From NCBI GenBank assembly GCA_933228895.1, contig OW121852.1, positions 104,677,544 to 104,741,543 of the forward strand: 64,000 nucleotides of DNA, given 5' to 3'. Under the pieces are notes generated by a model. That model made no database searches. It saw only the letters and a program-made list of their open reading frames with translations, and was not told the DNA's origin. A program made the position numbers and the translations under genes. The stretch is from Platycnemis pennipes (taxonomy: Eukaryota > Arthropoda > Insecta > Odonata > Platycnemididae). Positions 1 to 11,363 of the stretch are shown here, one piece after another. How positions within the stretch are numbered: position 1 is the first letter of the stretch; the number at the start of each line of letters is the position of its first letter.

Positions 1-502
1 ATTTTGTACATGAAATCATTAGATGGAAACAAAAAACAAATTTTAGTGAAAAATTAATCTTGTAACCATAACCATTCACTCATAAATCAAAAATTAAAAT
101 AAGTAAAAGGTGACGCCCATCAAAGAAGCTGTTTTGATATCATTGACGTCATTTTCCTCCCGTCCTTGACTGCTTTTAGGGGAAGGGAAGAGAGTGGAGG
201 GGGGTTCTCAGAAAGTCTGCTTGCACAGGACCAGTCGCAATCGCTTTCATTGGCAGAGTCAGCTGTGTCCCACCCTTGCGATAAGGTGAAGTAGCTTTGC
301 GGGCTCAGTTGTCATTGGACGAAGTCAATGACGTCAGAGGTTGCACCACGCCCACTTTTCTGAAAGGGTTAAAAACATCAGTTTTTCGCCGCTTATAACT
401 CGAGAAATAATTGATGGATCAAAAAACGGAAAAATACGGGTCTTTTTATTTTACAAACTCTCTCAGATTCGGTAGAAAAAAAATATGGTAAACGACCCCA
501 TT
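1..502 (+). repeat. Repeat A copy 1, truncated by window start
   Basis: This is a diverged copy of the 535-bp element at 53187-53721, in the opposite orientation. It ends near GTAAACGACCCCATT. Two palindromic TGACGTCA sites are at 144-151 and 329-336. It lies in an XPO6 intron or further left. Confidence 0.8.
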
Positions 503-1004
503 CTGCTGAGGTAGTTATAGTTAGAGGCAAGAATTTATGGTGAATAAAACTCTCATATTTCGTCATTAAAAATGACCCATTTCGGGATAAAAAATGGGAT
601 ATGGCCCTAAATTTCGGTGTATAAAAAATATTGATTCATCCGAGATTTCTCAAACGCCATTTGGTGATACATTGCATTACCATATTGATGACGGTTCTGG
701 AGAAAAGTTAAATGTATTTGAGTGAGTTTAATTTAGTTTCGGTTTAATTTAGTAATTCGGCAGTTCAGTACTTGCACATTAATATTTTCTTCTGTTTATC
801 AAAAACATAGAAACCTTCTCTACGAAACTGATTTTCGCGGTCAAACACAGTTACTACTTTCGGCATTTTCCTTAGGGCAATTTACGCATCATAGAAATAC
901 TTCTGCTATCGATCTCTGATTAGCTATTAAATTAAGTATCACGTAAATAACAAATAATATTGCATGTGGATAAACTGCAATAATCTCTAGAAAGTAAAAG
1001 TCTC

Positions 1005-1112
1005 AAGCCGAGTTCACGTGGGAGCGGAATAGACGGAACAGGCAGAAAGCGGAAAAGCATCTAGACAATCACAATCCGTTCCGTCTATTCCACTCCCACA
1101 TGAACCCGGCTT
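1005..1112. repeat. Short palindromic element (snap-back MITE)
   Basis: Two arms of about 35 bp, AAGCCGAGTTCACGTGGGAG... and its near-complement ending ...CCCGGCTT, flank a GGAAAAGCATCTAGACAATC-type core. A related core occurs at 13515-13560 inside another element. Confidence 0.7.
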
Positions 1113-1784
1113 CCACGGGGACTACAATTAATGTACTGACTACAGTGTAATCACTAATGTATCATTCGTGCCGGCTTCATGGATAATGTTCGAAATCACG
1201 CTGCGAAAACGAGAAAAACAAAACAAACGAATATCGCTTGGCGACTATATGAAATTTAGGTGCTCGGATGAATAAAGATGAGATTACAAGAGGGATTATG
1301 ATAAAAATAACTCCTTTGATGGTTTGATTCACAATTAAAGGTCAAAGAACCCTAAGATATATAAAATCATTGGATGCGTAGGTACATGTAAAACGCGTCT
1401 GATGATTAATATTGTACGGGCATTTGAATGAATTCAAATGGAAGGTTTCCATCAGCGGCTAAAATGATCGATTTTAATAGTCGGAAGCAGTAATATTTCG
1501 TGGAGAAATGAGAAAACAAGTGTGGGAGCAAGAACAAAAATTATCACCTAATATTCCATTCGGTGGAGGTAGTTTCGCGGTCTCGGGGTGTTCACTCTTT
1601 GTACAAAGTGCGGAGGTTTGTCGAAAATAATGTAGTTCGATACAAAGATGTTTCCCTCTGTTACATGCTTGAATTTTGGCCGGATATGAGGATTTTACGA
1701 TGAAAAGATGTTCCATAGGTAGAGGCTTTACTATATATTCAACATTTTCGCAAAATAACCCATATAAATTCTAAAAAATCGCAT

Positions 1785-1875
1785 TATTTTCGCTCAGGAG
1801 AATGTATTTCGCGTTTTCCCAAATAATCTTCATATTTCGCGTCATTTCGCGAAAAAATCGTTTTGCGAAAAATTC
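1785..1875. repeat. TTTCGCG-rich patch
   Basis: Several TTTCGCG/CGCGAAA motifs on both strands occur within 100 bp. This looks like the subterminal repeats of a DNA transposon, but no ends were identified. Confidence 0.35.
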
Positions 1876-2153
1876 GTGGCTCTAGTTATAGTGCATTAAT
1901 TTTTCCTGAAAAGTATTGTAAACCTCCTTAACACCACATTGCCCTGCCTCTCTGACTTAAAATTATATTTGCAGTCATTCAAATTACTTAGGCAATAACT
2001 TTTATTTGTGGTACAAATATTATGTTAAATTACAACTTTTGATTTGTATGGGTTTTCAAAAGTTATTATGGTAAACCTCTTTTAATCAAGAGTATCATTT
2101 TGTCATTTTTTTTCTTCCATAGCTTTGATATGTAATTATGAAGTTTCCTTTAG

Positions 2154-2265
2154 ATTCTTACAGTTACTTCAGCTTGTGGTGGTGGAGCCTGGTCGTACAT
2201 TTGAGCGTTTTGTACCAACTGCCATCTCACTTTGTACAGATCATATTCATCCCCTTTTAGAGCAG
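2154..2265 (+). CDS. XPO6: XPO6 internal exon (first visible)
   Basis: The exon begins after TTTAG at 2149-2153 and enters in phase 2, one base completing a codon before FLQLLQLVVVEPG. It ends in CAG with donor GTAAGT at 2266. An alternative acceptor at 2122 (CCATAG) would add residues unlike the family. Confidence 0.88.
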
Positions 2266-5200
2266 GTAAGTTATGCAATGGGGTCTGATGTTCTATTAAG
2301 GAAAGTTTTCTTTTTCAGGGAGATGGAAATTGTCATGGCAAGACTGAGGCATTTGTCTTTCAATTATATATCAGTTAGAATTAGCTTGGAAGTTTTAGCT
2401 TGCTCTTAATTTTCACTTCGTATTTTTGTCTTCTGTTTTGTTGCAGTGTCAATTCTCAGTGTATGTTCATCATTTATATATGATAATAGTTTCTTAACTT
2501 GGCATATTTTTCCAGAAATAAGCCTCCTTATGCTTAAAGCTTTATGTTGTACATTAGAACCTCTATTTTATGAAGTTGAAGGGACCCAAAAATTTGAGCT
2601 TTGTAAATCAGAGGGTTTGTAAATTGGAGGTTATCTTCCACTATTTCCTCTGTCTCCGGAACTGATGTGTCACCAAAACCAGCTGATCTCCAACAGTAGG
2701 AAATAGTTTTTGCGGTGACACTCCCATGCTCTGGCAACACCTCGCACAGCTTGAGCAAAGTCCATGGAAGCACATCATGCACATAAGAGGCTTGATCTGC
2801 GACAAATGTATGTCTACTAAAACTCTGCTGACAAGAATGCGAGTATACTTTCAATGCAATCAAACACTATGCTGTACTAAACTTGTCAAATAGTTATGTT
2901 AGGGTTGATATCAAACAAATTAATATAACATATAATAGTCATCTGCTCATTCAGGGAAAAAACAACAGATATTACGTGAAATTCTCTGTGTGCTTTGTAT
3001 CTACATCAAATTGAAAGGATTTAAAAATTACACCTCAATTGTATTAATTCGCTGTAGAGCATAGGCGTTATTCCTAAGGCTAGGAGACTCACTTTAGTAA
3101 AAGAGAATGAAACAGCCATGAATTCCAAAAAAAACAGGTGATTACTTTTCTACAAATTTATAATGGTATGAACTTGGCTGCTGCAACTGAATTAAGTTCT
3201 TGTAGCTGTTTGGTTGGTAGATCTCAAAATAAGGGAACAACTCATAAGAGAATTAACTCATCCTGCGGAGTATTTTAAGCATATGCAGTTATGCATTAAT
3301 TTATGAAAGGGGTATATTTAGTGCTAGTCGATTTGTGTTTAAAAAGCCATTTTAACATGGGAAAGCCAGGGATGCATTTAAACTAGGAAATTTCAAAACG
3401 AATTTCCAACTGACCTAGCATATTTCAGTGAAAAGACCAGAAAATGCCTTTTTTGAAGAAAGCGTATCATTTGAAAAACATTTAATAATATTTCGCAGCT
3501 GATGAAAGTCAATCTTAGAAATTCACTCAGTTAATTTGAAATTCCCTCTTTTTTAAGATCCGCTCTACAGTGCTGACATCTAGCGGTGATTTACAAGAAA
3601 TATTTACTCGTGGCTACAGAAAGCGATCGTGATCGCAAATTCTTTCCTAACGACGCGAAACACTTCTAATGAAAAATTAAATAATTGAATTGCATCAAGA
3701 TTTGAACATAAGTAATTTATTATTGCAAAATTAGTATTTTTAATGAAACTAAGCTCCACGACAGCTGCAGCAAAGAACTTCCTAAGGGAATGCTATTTTC
3801 AAGTGAAAGGCTGAACAAAGTTCTGAATTGGAGTTTCAGTGGCTTCCCTAAAGCTAATTTTAAATAATTCCAGAGAAAATATGGATACTTTGTGACGACG
3901 AGTTGGGTATTCGCAATACACAAAATGATAGAAAAGGAATAGAAATTACCAAGCACTAATCCGATTATTTTATGAACTGGAGCATTGTTTTGGAGAAGTA
4001 GTAGGCGTCTTGCCATGTGTCTTTGAACATTTTTTCCCTGGATCATATAATTAGGATTAAATTGCGATTTGGATGATCAGTTCCTGGGATTTTTGCTACA
4101 GTTTAAGCACTTCAAAAAGCACTATGCTCACATTCGATTTTTCCACATTTTCCCATATGAAATACTTGGACCGAGGGCCCTCTCAACATGTCCTATCTGG
4201 CTTCAGTTGCTCCTGTCGCGGTATACAGCGATCGTTATTCCATTGTACTGAGTTCAGTGCTACAAAATCATTTCAAAAACTTCGTAAAACAGGGGTCAAT
4301 CACTCCTAAGGACCGGCCTCTCACTTCGTAAATCAGTAAAATTGAGGTTTTGTGAAATAGAGGTCATTTTACAGGGTTTTCCTATGTACAAAGATCGGGA
4401 CCGGTGGAATGGTTCGTAAATCGGTGTCATTTTGTAAATTAGAGGTTCGTAAAAAAAGAGGTTCTACTGTATTTTCCTTTATAATTGTGACATTTCATGT
4501 GGTTTTCCAGAAGCCAGTTGAATGAATATTCCAAATGGATCATCATGTAATATTTACATATTCTACCAAAGATACTGCCTGCCGTCCAGTTGTCTCTTTT
4601 GGTGGCTGCTGCGTCACAGGCATTGTCTTTCTCCAAGCTTTCATACCCGTTGCAGGGCACGTCATCAGGGAAATAATTATCTAGAAGCAAAGATGCTGTT
4701 ATTTATGGGGGTGCCATGTCCCCCCTCCCCCTGTCTCTTGGCCTTGGCTGGTTGCCGTTCTCTTTCACCCCCCCACTGCTGACGTCAGTGAGTAGTGAGG
4801 GTCGTTCACCTAGAAAGAGTTTCTTCCAGATGGCGTTGAGTCGAATGCCATCATCTCTGTTGAAGTTATGCGGCCTCTTTTCAATTTCGACGGCCTCTCT
4901 AATTAAACGAGGAAAGTATGATTTTTCCCTCAAGATGACCTTCGTCTCCTCAGTCAAGATCTGGTGGTCCTCTCCCGAAAGGGTGTGGACAATGCCTGTG
5001 ATGCAGAAGCCACCGAAAGAGACAACTGGACATCATCCACGCTGCGAAAACCTATGATCAGCTAATACTGCCTGCCATTTAGTTTTCATTGCTTTCATAA
5101 TTAAATTTTAACTGTCATTGGGTTGGGTGGGGCAATGAAAATAATATTTTTAGAGAATTCATTCTTTCAAGAATCCATAGTAGAAGAATGTGAGATGCTT

Positions 5201-8200
5201 TTATACCGAAGGAACTTGGTCTCCTAATGCAATAATATTATTTTGGTGATGGCATCTTTCTTCATGTATTTTTATGTAATTAACATTATCTCTGTGACAC
5301 CTCACAGAGATCAAAGGATAAGCATAATTTTTGCAGTATTGTAGACATTGCAAGACCCACTTCCTAAGTTTAAGATTTAACAGAATTGCAAGTACATATT
5401 ATCTTTTTTTCTTTTTTATTGACTTTTTAATATTTTTACGCCACTGGATTGATTAACCTTAGCAGATTTTCCCCTCTAAACTATTTTGGAAGTGAGTGAT
5501 TAAGGAGTGAGTAAACAAAATCAGTTCTTTCACGAACATTTTTCTCATTCGTTTGTACTATCTTCAATGTTTTAAATGCAGTGACTGAATACCATCCATT
5601 CTTCCTCCAATAGAACCCCTCGCCAGATGTAAGTGCTGCCCTCTTGGATGTCCTGTCAGATGCCTTGTTCCACCAGTGGCATCGCTTCTTCGTTCCAAGG
5701 GCTGTTCGTGACGGGTCGGTGAATGGTAATTCTGATGACGTGGAGTCTATCCCAGAAGGTCGTGTACACTTCCTGGCATCGATGCGTGTCTTTGGGCATG
5801 CCTTACTTGGGGAAGACATTGCTCTCTTTGGCAGAGCACTTGCTGCCCTTCTTCGACTTCATGAGAAGTGGGGATTGTTCCAGAAGGTAAGAGCTACCTC
5901 GTGCTGTTTGCGCACTTGTTGACTCCACCTTTCCTGATTCTCTATCATGCCCACATAGAATATTGTAGATTTTTGCAATTTTGATATTACTTCCCTCCTT
6001 CACCGTTTGCCAGATGAATCCCCTTCCCTCGGAGCTAGGAACAACAATTTGCTCTTTAGAAACTTTAATTTGTTTCTGTCACTATCTCTATTTTTCACAT
6101 AAGTCAAATCCTTATTTCTGAAGGAGTATTGGGTAATTAATGCATGATATTGCTATGTTGTTTGTAATGTGGGGATCAAACCATCTATCATTACACCAAT
6201 GAAAGGTATAAGGAACATTCTCCTGGGTAGTACACCCGTCCACAATAAAAAGTCACCACCTCGGAGGCCGAATTTTTCCAAGTCCTGAGTTGAAGGAGAT
6301 TTGACAACAGTGCAGCTCTGTCCCTTAAAATGCCGCGACGACGAAAGACCAGCAAGACCGAGGCACGGTCCTCCTCCCACCCTTGCCAAGGTTTGTGGTG
6401 AGACCCTTCCTCAATGACCTGGAGAGAGATTTTTGCATTGGAGAGGGAGGACCGCAAAGGTGCCTTGTGACAATTAGTTGGCCCCAAGGAGTGAGGCCTC
6501 CCGAAAAAAGCCTTCTTTTAGATTGCTGCTCGGAGTTACTCCCGTGAAGATGGGTCGCGTAGGTTTCCGTGACTACGGCTCTTAGGAGAGTGACTACCCA
6601 AATGTAAATGCAGCTCAAAGCAAGAGTTGTCGTTTACGCCATCGATATTTCTTAGTCCATTTAATATCCAAAATATTACAAAATACTCAGTTTTTGTCTT
6701 TATTTCGTTGTAGAAAAATTTGATTTTATAACATGAATAACATAGATGAATATTGTTATCAGCATTTATATATCTGTTAACGATCGTTGTTATTTTTAAA
6801 TTATCGGTGAATTTTATTTGACTGCAAATTGAGCTCGAAAACTGTGCTTGTATAGTAAATGGCAAAAATACTTACGCCCCGTGCTCTCGTGCCCCTTCTC
6901 CCGTACTGTGGCCACGGGTACCTACGTGTCTCGGGCGACTCGTCTTCTAGCAGATATGGTCAAGCACGACCACCGAGAACAGTGGTCTCTCTCTCTTCTC
7001 GGTGGCCTTGGGTCAAGGCGGTCTGCCCTGGTTGTTCACTTGAGAAAGTGTGAAAAGGGAATTATTCTCGACGGAAGGATACCCCCAATAAATGGCCAGA
7101 GCAGCGAGAGCTCTGGGCATTTAAACTCTCCGTGCCAAGGATCAGTGTTGTCAAATCTCCTTCAACTCGGGACTTAGAAAAATTTGGCCTGCGAGGTGGT
7201 AACTTTTTATTGTGGACAGGTGTATATCCAGTACTTATCACACTGACTGCATTTCTTAACCCTGTAAGAGATTCTTTTTTTACGTGAAAATTATTTCTAA
7301 AATTAGCTTGCATCTTATAGGCTGAGGGTAAAACTATGTTTTTTTTTACAAATTTGCATTGCTGTTGGAAATGCCTACTTCATTACTTTCATTTCTGTCT
7401 GCATTGTGGTAGTGTGCAAAAGATTCACCCACCATGATTCATTTGTTTCTAAGATTCTACAGAGTATAATTTAAATACAGTAGCTATTTTTATAAAATAA
7501 CAATACTCTTTATCTCTGTTTAATAATTAACGTTAGCATTGTTGCTTATTATTTTTCATATTAAATCCAACTTTAAAAATTGCTGTGTCCAGTTGGCCAG
7601 GAAATACTGTAGAAATGCACATTAATGAGTGATGACAAGAGTTGTAAATTCACACCTTAAAAGACACACTCATTGTAACCAAACTGAATTTTTTGTATCC
7701 CTATTGCTGTGTATCACCTGTGTAGCCACTACTTAAGGTGAATATGAACTAATGAGTTACTAAAACAATACGTCAATAACTGCTGAAAATCAAATTATTC
7801 AAAAAGAAACCGTAAAATTTCATCATATGCAACATAATTGTCCTAATGATGCACATTAGTCAGTCCAGGAGTGATTCTATGTGGATGACAGTCACGACAA
7901 AATCAATCCCTCGAGGCATTGCAGTGAAACAGTTGAGCTAGATAATATTAGTAACTGATAGTGCATAATATCAGATTTTATTTCTTCCATAGTGATAACC
8001 TGCTGCATAAATTGTATGTTTGTGTAACTGTCTTTCTTGGGGCATTAATTTCTGTGAGTTATGCAAACTTGATGACAGTCATCACAAAACAACTTGTTTT
8101 GGCCGTATGACAGAAATAACTTCTCATATCAAACAAAACTCTGTATATTTTTCAGTGTGGACCATTTATGATGAAAAAAATCACCTGCCTTGGTAATATT

Positions 8201-11200
8201 ATAGCTATAGCACTTTGAGTGTACTAAAATTGTTTTAGATCTGAACAGTCCTCATAAACTGACTCAGCTTGGTTATCAGGAATTTGTTGTGTGTAAACAT
8301 TTGAGCTAAGTTATTTGCATAGAAATCTTTGGTGCAAAAATTTCATGCTAAGTTATTTGCATATAATTCTTTGGTACAACATTTTCATGCTGTTTTTGAT
8401 ATTCCATTTTGTTAAGGTGTCTTTTAACAGCCTCTTTTTTTCTTGCAGGCCCTATTCAGGTGTGAAGTAATGTCACCTCTAGTCTCGGCACTTTTGTGGG
8501 TTGGAGTGGCATCGAGAGGGCCCCCATCTCTGCTTCATGCTGATGACCTTGCATCAGTTTTGGGAGCTTTACATTCCTCTGATCCATGCTCATTTCGTTC
8601 GGCATTCCTTCCAAACTTTTTGTCCGACCCTCGCCTTGGTTTGACTCCAACACAAGCTGCATCCCTTGCAGATGACTTTTCATCTGTGGTGGGCCAACAG
8701 GTGAGAATTGTATTTGAAAGACATTTTTTTTCTCCATGTGCTTGTTTAAGGTAGCCATTCACATTTAACTGAAGTAAGAGATAAGTTAGCGTAACTGTCC
8801 ACAGTTTTGGAATTATAACACTCAAGTCAGATTTGTTCCATTTCATCTCGCCAGAAATGGTTAATTTTATGTGTGAATTAGGTTTTTGTTCTGGTTTCTC
8901 AAGGACTTAACCTGTAGCGTTCTCTGTGAGTATAGTGTCATACATTTGGAAATTTTGCTATTAAGCTCTCCAGAAATGAACATTTTTCCGTTATTGGTAC
9001 AGTAGAAGCTCATATAACGAGAGCTCTTGGGAACAAAAAATATCACTTGCTTTATCGAACTCTCGTTATTACCGTAAGTGTATGAATAATCACTCCGCAG
9101 CCAATTCCTATGATTGTAACGCTAGTTTAACTAATATTGTGCTATTTACTTTCAATGACATTAAATTTCATGTTATATGTAATTATTTGGGACATAAAAT
9201 GTCAACTTTACTCAAATTACTCTTAGGACCCTGCACATTACTGTAATTTCTTGAGTTCCAATTATGCCACTGCAGCAAGTAATATAGCAGTATAGTGAAG
9301 TATTATTGCCAAAACTTCAGAAACAAAATAAATTGTCTTACCTCACACTTCCTCTCTAAAATGTGTAACAAAAAAGTATAAATGGGTGACAGAAAGTTCT
9401 ATTTATTATAATTTGCAAGAATGATAGGTAATAGCAAGATTTGTAGGATGACCTGTAGGATTTACTTCCATACAAGCACTGGGCTGATGACCTTTTCCAA
9501 GATTGAGACAGAAATGAAAGAGGTCTAATCTATTATGCCTGATGTGGAGCGTATGATTTTCTTCTAGCGGAAATTTATTTCTCTAAATTCTGTATCCAGA
9601 GCAGCATCTAGTTGCAAATGATCGTGCAAATCGCCCACTTCCATAGTGTATGCATATATGTATATGCATAACAGTTATCATTAATCATTGGCAACAATAA
9701 CTATACATGGAATAATCTCTTGATTATTCAGAATCATAATTGTTGCAAGCAAGGCCACACACAAACAGTTGTAAGTTCCCAATTGAATTTTATCGAGTTG
9801 CATGTTATGTCTTGTCGTAATGACTTTTAGTGTCAGCTGCACTATCAACTTGACAATAATGCCCTTCTGCCTTGCCACTTTGGTATTTATTGATTAAACA
9901 AAGTTTTGCTTTCTGATCTAATTACATTTCCCAACCATAAAGTTAACTCTCTGAGTGAACTGGCGACAGAAGCTAGAGAAAAACAAAAAAAAACAAACTA
10001 TCGAGAATCTCAGAAGCATATTATGTTATGCCCAAGCAAATTATATTATGCAAATATATAGAATGTTGCCAATGTACATTTGAAAATTGAAAATTGGGTT
10101 AAGCATTCGACAGAAAAATTTGTTTTTGTATTAAATTAAATGATGTACTTCATGAGTACAAGCATTGTGTACACACCATGCTGTATGCTATTCGTAATAT
10201 AAAATAGCCCCTGTGAAAGTACCTTATTGTCTCATTATTGCCAAGTTATTGTACATGCAAATCATATGGCAATAAATGGTCCATAGGCCATCCCTCACTA
10301 TTTTGAGCTTCTAATTATGTGACACTCATTTTATGGGACTCCCACTGTACTACAGTCAAGCTCACTTATATCAAACCCATTTATAACGAAGTTCTGGTTA
10401 TAACGAAGTGAAGGCTATTCCCTGTCAAAGAGAAGCTCGGAAAAACTGGTCCACATATAGCGAAGTAAATATCCGACCCCCTCAACTTCTTTATAAACGG
10501 GCGTGACTGTATTTTCTTGAACATCCAAGAAAAATCTGACTAGCTGTCTTTTCATCTGATTAGCTATGCTTTGTGATGGATACGCTGTAAAGATCCCAGT
10601 AAATATTTGAAAACTATGAAACATTCTTTTTAATTGGGAAATTATGTGACACTTTCCATTTTCTCTTGTCATACATGAAAAACAGTCTTGCCTGCATGGT
10701 AATTTGAATCTTTGCTTAGGTCATTGCATTGAAACTGGTATGAATGTACAGTAAGCTTAGAATAAACCCTGATTAGGGATGGCTGTTGCTGAATGTCACC
10801 ATACTTAAGAAGCCTCTCTGCAGTGAAGCACTGCAGACTCGGGCATACTTCTGAAGTAGTTTTCCAAATACAAGAAGTTTTTAAGTGTGGCACACACTCC
10901 CTCTCACTGCTAGATTTGAGACATTGAGCTCCAGCACTGTAAATGTGTATCCTGTGTTTAGTGGAAAAATGTTAGGAAAGAACTGGGAGAAATCAATGTT
11001 AAAGTAAAGGCTAAATGCTGAGGCTTCATCTATCAGAATGCTGTTGTTAAAGCTTAAAGAGTCCATTATTTATTGACTTTTCAATGTAATTTTTTGAAGC
11101 AAATGTGGAAAACTGAAACCTCAAGTACCTGGGGTTCTGCTATACTCAAATAACTCTTAGAATTTTAGTAGCTAAGGGTGAACATTGTTATACTGTTGAG

Positions 11201-11363
11201 GTATTCTAAACTTAGTACATGTGATCAATGACTTATGTTGATGATTAAACCTGACTTCCAGGTGGACCATAATTCTTTCTCACGGGCCCTCATTCGCCTT
11301 GGTGAGGATCTTCGCTGCCATCGACTTTGTAATGCTGTGGTACCTGGAAGAGGCAATCTGTGA
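2154..11363 (+). CDS. XPO6: XPO6 (exportin-6), C-terminal part, four exons; 5' part outside window
   Basis: Exportin-6 is a Ran-GTP-dependent karyopherin that exports profilin-actin from the nucleus (family knowledge). Four exons at 2154-2265, 5614-5886, 8449-8700 and 11262-11363 join in frame into the last 245 or so residues. Matches by eye to vertebrate exportin-6 run in order: a VVVEPG-x-F segment, NPSPDV at the start of the second exon, an FLPNFLSD block, and a terminal LRCHRLCN followed by a short tail and TGA. These are HEAT-type helical repeats. All four introns have GT/AG borders. The second exon carries a Ser/Asp/Glu-rich loop (around DGSVNGNSDDVE) with no obvious vertebrate equivalent. 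The gene converges with HSPBAP1, whose stop codon is about 1 kb downstream on the other strand. Identity is firm; missing N-terminal exons must lie left of position 1. Confidence 0.93.
2552..4469. mobile_element. Tigger/pogo-type non-autonomous element, family B copy 1
   Basis: It begins CATTAGAACCTCTATTTTA and ends as the complement of CAGTAGAACCTC, with TA on both sides. A second copy of nearly the same length is at 45359-47274. Both ends repeat a GTAAATnnGAGG motif. No transposase frame remains. TIR type and TA target fit pogo/Tigger. Confidence 0.85.
4577..5031 (-). pseudogene. Penelope-like element fragment (GIY-YIG endonuclease C-terminus)
   Basis: The - strand from about 5030 to 4703 reads LSFGGFCITG, then KSYFPRLIREAVEIEKRPHN and FNRDDGIRL. 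This is the C-terminal signature of Penelope-like retroelement proteins, just after the GIY-YIG endonuclease. The reverse transcriptase is absent. A hammerhead-like core follows at 4639-4668. A 44-bp segment at 4577-4620 is the near-perfect complement of 4987-5031. A 5'-truncated retroelement end, not an active gene. Confidence 0.65.
4639..4668 (-). ncRNA. Hammerhead-ribozyme-like core in Penelope-like fragment
   Basis: On the - strand CTGATGA is followed by a GTGCCC/GGGTAT stem (two G-U pairs) with loop TGCAAC, then GAAA. That is the conserved hammerhead order. Penelope-like elements are known to carry hammerhead motifs. Stems I and III and the cleavage triplet were not resolved, and the closing pair next to the core is a mismatch. 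Confidence 0.4.
5032..5613. other. XPO6 intron, no recognised element
   Basis: AT-rich intron sequence up to the exon at 5614. I see no gene or named repeat in it. Confidence 0.5.
5614..5886 (+). CDS. XPO6: XPO6 internal exon
   Basis: The exon has 91 codons, phase 0 at both ends, acceptor CCAATAG and donor GTAAGA. It starts NPSPDVSAALLDVL and ends LHEKWGLFQK. It includes a hydrophilic loop rich in Ser, Asp and Glu in the middle. Confidence 0.92.
6230..7228. repeat. Element bounded by long imperfect inverted repeats
   Basis: 6230-6312 and 7143-7228 are inverted copies sharing blocks such as CCACAATAAAAAG and GAAGGAGATTTGACAACA. The middle is GC-rich on both sides with an AT-rich centre near 6700. 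Frames inside have no family match. It lies within an XPO6 intron. Confidence 0.6.
7229..8448. other. XPO6 intron, no recognised element
   Basis: AT-rich sequence between the inverted-repeat element and the exon at 8449. Nothing further recognised. Confidence 0.5.
8449..8700 (+). CDS. XPO6: XPO6 internal exon
   Basis: The exon has 84 codons, phase 0, a polypyrimidine tract plus TTGCAG acceptor, and donor GTGAGA. It encodes ALFRCEVMSPLVSALLW through FLPNFLSDPRLGLT and ends VVGQQ. The FLPxFL block aligns with the vertebrate protein. The long antisense frame over this exon is a shadow. Confidence 0.93.
9000..10347. mobile_element. Tigger/pogo-type non-autonomous element, family C copy 1
   Basis: It starts CAGTAGAAGCTCATATAACG and ends ...GGACTCCCACTG, with TA on both sides. 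A related copy is at 33794-35064. No transposase remains. It sits in the last XPO6 intron. Confidence 0.75.
10353..10509. mobile_element. 157-bp Tigger-type MITE
   Basis: TIRs CAGTCAAGCTCACTTATA and complement CAGTCACGCCCGTTTATA, TA on each side. ATAACGAAG or ATAGCGAAG motifs recur inside. It is adjacent to, but separate from, the preceding element. Confidence 0.75.
11262..11363 (+). CDS. XPO6: XPO6 terminal coding exon with stop
   Basis: The exon has 33 codons plus TGA and follows acceptor TTCCAG. It encodes VDHNSFSRALIRLGEDLR, then CHRLCNAVVPGRGNL, matching the family's LRYYRLCN-type ending. An open frame shifted by one base continues further but has no family support. Confidence 0.93.
   Translation: MDHNSFSRALIRLGEDLRCHRLCNAVVPGRGNL

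Larger units (their letters stand above)
503..2153. other. XPO6 intron, non-coding
   Basis: AT-rich intron sequence. It contains the palindromic element at 1005-1112 and a TTTCGCG-rich patch at about 1785-1875. I recognise no further element and no supported gene; the short frames here lack family matches. Confidence 0.5.

Noticed and set aside
8456..8758. 100-codon frame antisense to an XPO6 exon
   Set aside because: It is the complement of a well-matched coding exon; its translation has no family signature.
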